Positions 1 through 7,200 of a stretch of DNA of 18,743 nucleotides are shown here, in pieces. The notes under the pieces were generated by a model, which saw nothing but the letters and a program-made list of their open reading frames with translations, had not been told where the DNA came from and did not search any database. Within the stretch, counting starts at the first letter, position 1; every line of letters begins with the position of its first letter. The position numbers were made by a program, and so were the translations under genes. The stretch is from Candidatus Albibeggiatoa sp. nov. BB20 (GTDB lineage Bacteria > Pseudomonadota > Gammaproteobacteria > Beggiatoales > Beggiatoaceae), in assembly GCA_016744725.1 (NCBI GenBank), contig JADGDW010000090.1, positions 1-18,743 on the forward strand. The letters run 5' to 3'.

Positions 1-1647
1 AATGTACAATTTTATTTAGAAAAACACGGGCGTGCCAATCCTCAAAATGAATATGTGCAGCATACTGAAGCCGTATTTAAACGTATTGTTGCAGTTGCAG
101 ATAAAAAACACCACCGTTACCCACAACTCGCGATTATCAATAGTCCCACTGATCCTTGGGCAATTGCATTGCCAGATGGCTATATTGTCATTGCATCAAA
201 AACATTGGATATTTGCTACAAAAATGTCTCAAAAGAAATTGGGGACACAAGGATTGCCTTTATTTTAGGTCATGAGCTGGCACATTTAGCAAACGATGAC
301 TTTTGGCATCAAGAAGTTGCACAATTTTCCCATCAAAACCAAGCCCTAAGTAAAGCCTTACAACATCGTCCCCAGCAAAAAGAAAAAGAGCTTGCCGCTG
401 ATGATCGAGGTTTTATCTATGCTGCGATTGCAGGTTATCCCGTTGATAAATTACTCAGTCAAGATTTTTTCCAGCATTGGCAACAACAAACCACTTCACA
501 CATTCATAGCCAAACCCATCCAAATCCACAAGCCCGTCAACAAATGCTCCAAGCGCGACTTGAACATATTTTGCAAAAATTACCTTTATTTCATTTTGGG
601 GTACGCTTAAGTCATTTTGAACGTTGTGAAGATGCTGTGTATTTTTTGCGCGAATTTCAGAAAGTATTTCCTGCACGTGAAGTATTAAATAATCTGGGTT
701 TTTGTTATTTACAATTGGCGCGACAGGAATTAGGCCAAGCGGCTTATTTTTACTGGATGCCGTTATTGCTTGATACTCATAGCCATGCGGATAATTTAGA
801 TTTAGCCCCAGCCAGTCCCCGACGCAGTATTGAGCCTGTACACAGTGCTGATAAATGGTTATTACAAGCTAAAGATTTTCTGGAACTTGCGATCAAAACA
901 GACCCATATTATGTGCCAGCCCAGTTAAATTTAGCGGTAACTTTAGTGTATTTAAAAGAAATTTATCAAGCACGCGCCATTATCGAAAAAGCCCGAAAAT
1001 TAGAACCCGATAATTTAATGATTCAAGGGCTTCGAGCACTGATTTTATATGAAGAAGGATTAGAGACCGATATGTGGTCACAAGCAATTCAATTACTACA
1101 AAAACTGATTGCGCAAAAAGAAGCCCCAATGTCTCTCGTTTACAATACTGCACGATTGCTAGATATTCGTGGACGTGCGGGTAGTGCCGTGTCATGGCAA
1201 CGTTTAGCTCAACAAGTGGAAACTTTGCCGCCAGCAATTCAGCTCATTGTATGTAAAAAAACGGAGTGTCCTAATCAAGATAAAACAAGCTCTATATCAA
1301 AAAAATGGACGTTACCGTTGCAATTGGGAACTTATATACGACGTGATAAACAAGCACAACAGGTGTTGAAAAACAGTCAGTTTTTGCCGTTTGATTGGCA
1401 ATTAGCACTTTATGGTAAGATTTATCAGAATCCACAACAAGGCTATGAATTCCTAGAAATGGCGGGTTATCTGGAGATGGTGGTCTTAAATCACGTTTCT
1501 GAAATCAGCCCTATTATGTTACAAGAGTATTGTGCAACGCCCTTACAACAACGCCAAATAGCTCAAGGTGAGCTGCATTTTTGCCAAGATTGGGCTGCTT
1601 TAGTCATCAATCAACAGCTTAAACAAGTGTGGCTAGTTAAAAATTAA
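1..1647 (+). CDS. M48-family zinc metalloprotease with TPR-like C-terminal region (5' partial)
   Basis: The reading frame is open from the first base of the window, so the start codon and any signal peptide or membrane anchor lie upstream; a GTG at 55 is an internal codon rather than a credible start. Counting from base 1, the gluzincin motif HELAH falls at codons 91-95 (His91 and His95 zinc ligands, Glu92 catalytic), and the third ligand is Glu130 in the downstream ELAAD motif, the M48/Ste24 pattern. From roughly codon 200 onward the protein is helical and TPR-like, with a clear motif around DPYYVPAQLNLAV and another around KLEPDNLMIQG. The last 130 or so residues have no motif I recognise. 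The layout resembles BepA-type periplasmic M48-TPR proteases that handle outer-membrane protein quality control, but orthology is not shown and the cellular location cannot be read from this fragment. Family assignment is secure; the specific role is not. Confidence 0.85.
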   Translation, partial: NVQFYLEKHGRANPQNEYVQHTEAVFKRIVAVADKKHHRYPQLAIINSPTDPWAIALPDGYIVIASKTLDICYKNVSKEIGDTRIAFILGHELAHLANDDFWHQEVAQFSHQNQALSKALQHRPQQKEKELAADDRGFIYAAIAGYPVDKLLSQDFFQHWQQQTTSHIHSQTHPNPQARQQMLQARLEHILQKLPLFHFGVRLSHFERCEDAVYFLREFQKVFPAREVLNNLGFCYLQLARQELGQAAYFYWMPLLLDTHSHADNLDLAPASPRRSIEPVHSADKWLLQAKDFLELAIKTDPYYVPAQLNLAVTLVYLKEIYQARAIIEKARKLEPDNLMIQGLRALILYEEGLETDMWSQAIQLLQKLIAQKEAPMSLVYNTARLLDIRGRAGSAVSWQRLAQQVETLPPAIQLIVCKKTECPNQDKTSSISKKWTLPLQLGTYIRRDKQAQQVLKNSQFLPFDWQLALYGKIYQNPQQGYEFLEMAGYLEMVVLNHVSEISPIMLQEYCATPLQQRQIAQGELHFCQDWAALVINQQLKQVWLVKN

Positions 1648-1890
1648 GCACATTAAAGATTGATAATTAATAAGGCTTCATTGATAATTGTTTCCAACGT
1701 TATATACCTCTTACGAAACGAGCAGCACCATAATTCAAACACCTATCCTGCAATACCAATCGCACAGATTACAATGAAGGTGGTTTAGAATTTGAATAAG
1801 GTTTAACACACTGACTGTAACCAACCAGTTATCACAACAACCATATCGAGTAAGTCGTGTTTATAAGGCAGGTCTTGAGGACACTATGCA
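1648..1890. other. Intergenic gap between the M48 gene and the histidine kinase
   Basis: No ORF of note and no RNA gene was recognised here. It holds a pair of direct repeats just after the M48 stop (1659-1689), a weak promoter-like pair TTGAAT (1792-1797) and TGTAAC (1816-1821) with an 18-nt spacer facing the kinase gene, and a loose inverted repeat ATTCAAA (1733-1739) / TTTGAAT (1791-1797). I see no strong stem followed by a T-run after the M48 gene, so whether the kinase is co-transcribed with it is open. Confidence 0.4.
1659..1689. repeat. Direct repeat ATTGATAATT, two copies 21 nt apart
   Basis: The 10-mer ATTGATAATT occurs at 1659-1668 and again at 1680-1689, a period of 21 nt (about two helical turns). 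It lies directly after the M48 stop codon. The sequence is AT-rich, so chance is a serious alternative; a tandem regulator site is possible. Confidence 0.4.
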
Positions 1891-1894
1891 ATGA
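1876..1894 (+). promoter_or_regulatory. Ribosome binding site and double ATG at the kinase start
   Basis: A Shine-Dalgarno-like TGAGGA (1876-1881) precedes two ATGs in different frames. The ATG at 1886 opens only Met-Gln-stop (ATG CAA TGA), and its TGA (1892-1894) overlaps the ATG at 1891 that opens the kinase frame. The kinase start at 1891 sits 9 nt after the Shine-Dalgarno element; the dipeptide ORF sits 4 nt after it. Confidence 0.5.
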
Positions 1895-4047
1895 GTTATA
1901 GTGCGCTGAGTATTAAATCCATTCTATTATTTTTCTTGATCGTGATCGTACTGACGTTCGCCATGACAGTAGGGCTATTCTTTAGTAAACATAGTGCCTT
2001 ACAAAATCAATTGGCCTACTTGCGTTTGCAACAAGAAACGGAAAACTTTGCTGAAAGGTTAGATTCAGAAGTTGAGTTAGCCCAGCAAAATGTAAAACGA
2101 TTAAAAGGCTATGTGTCTATTTTGGAAAATTCCGATGACATCCGCCAAATAGATGAGCATTTAATGTTTTTACGTCAAATGATGGCAGAAAATCTGCAAT
2201 TTGAGCCAAGTCATTTTAGTAATTTCTTTGCATTAGAGCCTTTCAAAGCCCGTGAATATTTAAATCAGCAGGGCTATTTACTGTTTGTGCATAAAAATAT
2301 TACCCAGCGTGACACCGCTCGTTATAACAAACCACACAATATGATTGTTGAATCATGGACTGAGCCTAATTACGTGAATGATCCGCGTAAATTCTGGTAT
2401 CACCTTGGTAAGCGTTCGCAAGATATGCAAGTCACGCCGATTTATGAAGACGATGATTATCTAAAACAAGGCATGTTTAGCATCACCCAAGGTTTATACA
2501 ATCAACGCCGATTTTACGGCGTGGTTGGGGTTGGTTTGTTGGTCGACAGCTTTTTTGAAGATATTGAAAACAAACGTTTAGGCAATACAGGCGGGATGTT
2601 TTTAGCGGATTATCAAGCGGGGACATTGCTGAGTAAAATGGCTGATGGTACAGCACAGTTCTTACCTGTCAGTGAGCGGATGCAATACACATTGTACAGT
2701 TCGAATAAAGAGCAGCCTTTCTGGAAAACTTTATTAACCAAAGATATGCCATATCAAGAATACGAAGCCAATGGCACAACCTATACTTTATCCTCGAAAA
2801 AATTACATAATTTACCTTGGACATTGGTCAGCTATCAACAGACTTCTGAGCTAAAAAGTGATAAACGCTACAGTCTGAACTTGTTTGTTTTATTTAGTTT
2901 GATTCTCGTATTATTATTGGGTGCAATGTTTTTGGTGCTATATCGTTCCTTCGCCCGTTCATTGTCGACCTTATTACACAAACTACCCAAGGCAGTGACC
3001 AATCCAAATGAGATTAAGTCATTAGAATATGGTGTGATTGAGCTTAAGCAGCTATCACAAATGTTCGTGCAACTGGTTACCAAACTCAATAAATTTAACG
3101 GCGACAAAACGGAATGTGTCAAGCGTTTACAATCATTACGTAAAGCCCAATTAGAACAAGTGCAATTGTATGAAAAACGTAAGGAAGAGCTATCAAAAGT
3201 CACTCGTGAAGCACAAAATTCACGTGGTGAGGCTCAAAAAATGCGGTTGCAAATCCAAAAATCACGGGTGGAAATTCAAAAATATAAATTAGAAGCACAA
3301 CGCGCCAAAGTGCAAGCCAATGCGGCAAATCAGACCAAAACCCAATTCTTAGCCAATATGAGCCATGAATTGCGCACCCCAATGAATGCCATTATTGGGT
3401 ATACCGAGATTTTACAAGAAGATGCGAAAGACCAAGGACGTGATGAGTTTATCCCTGATTTGCAGAAAATTCACGGCGCAAGTTATCATTTATTGGATTT
3501 GATTAATAATTTGTTTGATATGTCGCGGATTGAGTCCAGTAAAATGGATTTATATATTGAAACCTTTGATATTGCACCGATGATTCAAGATGTAGCGAAT
3601 GCCGTCGCACCATTATTGGAAAAACAATCTAATATTTTGAAAGTCAATTGCGATAGTGCTTTAGGTACGATGTCGGCGGATTTGACCAAAGTACGGCAGA
3701 ATTTGATGAATTTATTAACCAATGCCAATAAGTTTTCACAACAAAGTATCATCACTTTAATGGTGACCAGAGAACAGGATGAAGCACGGGTTGATTGGAT
3801 TATTTTTGGGATTGCAGATCAAGGTATCGGCATGACTGATGACCAAATGAAGAAATTATTCCAAGCATTTGCCCAAATTGACCAGAATACTCAACGCCGT
3901 TATGGTGGCAGCGGTTTAGGTTTGGCTATTACAAAACAATTCTGTGAGATCATGGGTGGCGATATTTCTGTTGATAGCCGTTTCAGTGAAGGCAGTACGT
4001 TTACAATTCGTTTGCCTGCTGAAGTGAAGCCTATGGAAATTGTTTAA
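1891..4047 (+). CDS. Membrane sensor histidine kinase with periplasmic Cache-like domain and signalling coiled coil
   Basis: A 718-residue sensor kinase of a two-component system, acting in the inner membrane. A first transmembrane segment (about residues 10-30) is followed by a large extracytoplasmic region to about 328 whose WTEPNY, FWYHLGKR and YGVVGVGLLVD segments resemble double-Cache ligand sensors. The second membrane segment is about 330-351. A linker and a long coiled coil follow (about 415-485), with six consecutive heptads starting EAQ/QIQ/EIQ from residue 440. The transmitter is complete: H-box SHELRTPMN with phospho-acceptor His492, N-box around Asn604-Asn611, G1 box DQGIGM starting at Asp643, and G2 box GGSGLGL from 672. 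It ends shortly after the ATPase domain, so there is no receiver or Hpt domain, and no response regulator gene lies beside it within the window. Signal and target are unknown. The H-box and ATPase type resemble kinases that usually carry receivers, which makes this short form mildly unusual. Confidence 0.93.
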   Translation: MSYSALSIKSILLFFLIVIVLTFAMTVGLFFSKHSALQNQLAYLRLQQETENFAERLDSEVELAQQNVKRLKGYVSILENSDDIRQIDEHLMFLRQMMAENLQFEPSHFSNFFALEPFKAREYLNQQGYLLFVHKNITQRDTARYNKPHNMIVESWTEPNYVNDPRKFWYHLGKRSQDMQVTPIYEDDDYLKQGMFSITQGLYNQRRFYGVVGVGLLVDSFFEDIENKRLGNTGGMFLADYQAGTLLSKMADGTAQFLPVSERMQYTLYSSNKEQPFWKTLLTKDMPYQEYEANGTTYTLSSKKLHNLPWTLVSYQQTSELKSDKRYSLNLFVLFSLILVLLLGAMFLVLYRSFARSLSTLLHKLPKAVTNPNEIKSLEYGVIELKQLSQMFVQLVTKLNKFNGDKTECVKRLQSLRKAQLEQVQLYEKRKEELSKVTREAQNSRGEAQKMRLQIQKSRVEIQKYKLEAQRAKVQANAANQTKTQFLANMSHELRTPMNAIIGYTEILQEDAKDQGRDEFIPDLQKIHGASYHLLDLINNLFDMSRIESSKMDLYIETFDIAPMIQDVANAVAPLLEKQSNILKVNCDSALGTMSADLTKVRQNLMNLLTNANKFSQQSIITLMVTREQDEARVDWIIFGIADQGIGMTDDQMKKLFQAFAQIDQNTQRRYGGSGLGLAITKQFCEIMGGDISVDSRFSEGSTFTIRLPAEVKPMEIV

Positions 4048-4211
4048 CTTCGATATGATATGAACACATGAACAGTGGTTCAGACGCTTTATGAAATACA
4101 AAATAATCCAATCAATCACAAAGTGTGTTATTTATAATTAATTGGTTTTATTTGCAAATTCAAAAAGTATCTGAACCCTCATTAGTTAAAAAACGGCCGT
4201 TCTACACGCAG
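4048..4211. other. Convergent intergenic gap between the kinase and the Ig-repeat lipoprotein gene
   Basis: This gap separates two converging genes. It contains a small hairpin TGAAC-AGTG-GTTCA soon after the kinase stop, an A/T-flanked inverted repeat at 4108-4145, and the 10-bp palindrome AACGGCCGTT close to the lipoprotein stop. No gene is seen. Confidence 0.5.
4108..4145. terminator. Possible bidirectional terminator between converging genes
   Basis: CCAATCAAT (4108-4116) pairs with ATTAATTGG (4137-4145) with one mismatch. The left arm is preceded by an A-rich stretch and the right arm followed by a T-rich one, as expected for a terminator serving both strands. A small internal hairpin CACA-AAG-TGTG sits in the loop. 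The stem is AT-rich and the T-tract interrupted, so this is only a candidate. Confidence 0.3.
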
Positions 4212-7200
4212 CTAATTATTAATACTGCCGCCAATCGTGAGAATAACATCACCATTACCACCTGGCGCACTGCCTGCATTTGTATCTCCCGCAGTAATCG
4301 ATAATGTTATCACCACATTTTTCCGTTCAGGATAGACTCCGTCTTTATCTGGTGGTTCACTAGATAAGATAAAACTAAATTCAGGCAATCCCCGTCCTAC
4401 TGAATCATTAATTTCAAACCCAACTGCACCACCTAATACACCACCGCTGGTTGTTATTGTCAGCTTCGTACCTGCCACCAAGGCATTGCCATAAACATCG
4501 CTAAGACTTAAGCCATCAAATCCAGAGACGATAAATTGTTGTGCCCCATCATTGGGTATGTCAAAGCTATTAGGAGTAATCGTTGGTATTTGGGTTCGAT
4601 CCGAGAATAAAAACTGAGTTGCTGTCCAAATCGTAGTATTAGATTCAAATTGCCCATTTTGGATGGTAAAACGACTATTTTGATTAACATCAACATAAAT
4701 CTCACCTTCGTCGAACTGTCCATTATCATTGGCATCAATGTAAGGTTCGGTTAAATCTTCAAATGGCTCATTGGCATCATATTGTCCATTTCCGTTTAAA
4801 TCAGTATAACTTTCGCTGCCTGTTGTATAAGCGATGACTGTCACAAATCCAGGATTACCACACATAGATTGAGATGCGCCAGAAATCAAAGAAAATGGCA
4901 AATTACATTCATAACCTATCGTACTAATAAAAGGAACACCGCCGAGATTAGGTGTAGTGGGAGCAGCAGATTGTAAAATGGCACTCGCGCGACCCAATAC
5001 CGTTGTGGTGGTAAACGCTTGGCCAACACTTTGTCCAATCAGCCCGCCTTCAGTAATAAAACTGACACTGGTATCACTGGCAACCACGTTACCATAACGA
5101 TCACCAACATAGGCTGTCACTGTATCTTCAAGGCCAAATTGCACCCCGCCTGCTATATTCAAATATTCTGCCGCCAATGATAAATGTCTGGCATCAGGCG
5201 TATTACTGACAATCGGTATCCGAGCAATAGCAGTCGCATCAGAATCTTTAACGCTGGCAATCACATCAACCGTACCTGACACGACACCTGTACGCAAAAT
5301 AGTTGAAACCACTCCATTGCTGCTAATCGCACTGTTAAAGATTAAACTTTCACCCCCGCTTAAACCCGTATCGCCTAAGCTAAACTGTACCGTGCGCCCA
5401 TCAACAGGATTGCCTGCATTATCTTTCACGGTAAATTCAATCGTTGTCGTTTGCGCCGTACCTGAACCCAGTACCCCTAATTCCCGTGGTTCAATATTGG
5501 ACACTTCAATTGCCCCAGCATCACCTGACTGAATATTAAGATTTAAAATACTGCTGATTTCATCATTGATACGCGCGGTAATAACTGCTGTGCCTGCTTT
5601 TGTACTGGCTGCATAATTGACTTGAGCTTGACCATTTTCTGCACTAATCGCCTCACCTCCAATCGTACCAGTGTTGGCACTGAACGCGACATTTTCTCCT
5701 TGTACTGGATTGCCGTATTTATCCACAACAGTGGCAATAATTTGAGTTTGCTCAGTTAAGGTTAAATCCTGTTTTTCTGCACTTAAAATAATCCGTTGCG
5801 GTGGCAGTTCAGTAAATTCAATCGAAGCGGATACAGAGTCCAACAAACCTGCATTGGCAATAACTTGCCCTTTACCTTGCTGTGTACTTTGGATATTCAT
5901 CACCGCTTGTCCTAGCTCATTGCTCAAAACCGTCAGCGTATTTTGCAGCTCCTCCTCAGTAAATGTCTCATCCTCATTAACATCAAAATAATAATTAAAG
6001 TTCACTTGAACATTTGGAATCGGTGTATTAAATGCATCGGTTATAGTCACTATCATTATTGCACTGAGTTCAGCATCCGCTGCCACTGAGGCTTGTAATG
6101 GAGATAAAGACAATTTTGCACCAAAATAAATCGGTATCGTTTGATTAATGCTGCTAACTTGCGCGGTTACATTAATATTTTGAGCTTTAGAGCTAGAGAC
6201 TTTTGTTTGTATTTGTCCTGTTGCATCGGTTGAACCACGGGCTGGGTCTAAACTGACATCGGTTATATTATTATCCTGCGTCGTTGCTGAAAAAATAACA
6301 AACTGATTACTCAATGCTTGCCCAAGTTCATTGGTCATTTGTGCAATCACATCCGCTTGTTTATCAACAGGTATAATTTGATTTGGAGCTGAAATTAATA
6401 ATCGCGAACCATTGGCTAATTGAGTGGTAAAATTCACTTGAGCTTGCGCGTTAAGCGAACCACGTAACGCTTGTACCAATGCTGAACCACCATCGTTATT
6501 TAAATCAGTAATGCTGACGGTTGCAACACCTTGACTATTGGTCACCGCTTCAGTCGGGCTTAAGGTTTCATTATTTGAGGCTGCAAAACTAAATCGAATG
6601 GTTTCATTATCTAATGGCGTATTGTTTCCGTCTTTGAGTAATGCAGTTAAAACCGTTTCACTTGATACGGTGCTGACATTAGGCAACAACACCAAACTTG
6701 AACCAAAATATAAATCAACACTTTGCAATGTCGTGCCGCTGACAACGGTGAGTGTGACATTTTCAACCGTATTATTAATGACTGTAAAACGGGCTTGTCC
6801 ATTATTATCCGTGCGTTCAGGCACATCATTTAATGTTGCATTGCCTGAGATACTGGCGGTAAATGGGGTGTTGGCTAAAGCTTGCTGACTGTCTTGCACA
6901 TTATTAAACAAGGCCACAGTGACAGCGACTTGATCTTGTAAATTCAGCACAGTTTCAGAGGTTTGTATTGAAATATTATTAACAGCCAGTGCATTGAAAA
7001 CCAAGCTCGCAGGTGCACTGCTTGTTCCTCCTGCATTGGCTGTCACGCTAAATTCTTCCACCACATTATTGGTCACGGTGCTGCTAAAACGGCCATTTTC
7101 TGCACTGACACCGCTGATTGCACTGAAAAATGCACTGTTTGAACTGCTCACAAAGTTAATCGGAATCCCTACTAAAGCTTGATTATTGGCATCTCGTACA

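Noticed and set aside
1648..1890. Possible tRNA or small RNA gene in the gap
   Set aside because: No cloverleaf, TTCGA-type loop or strong stem followed by a T-run could be found.
4191..4200. Palindrome AACGGCCGTT near the end of the Ig lipoprotein gene
   Set aside because: A single 10-bp palindrome with no T-run or partner site; too short to claim as terminator or operator.
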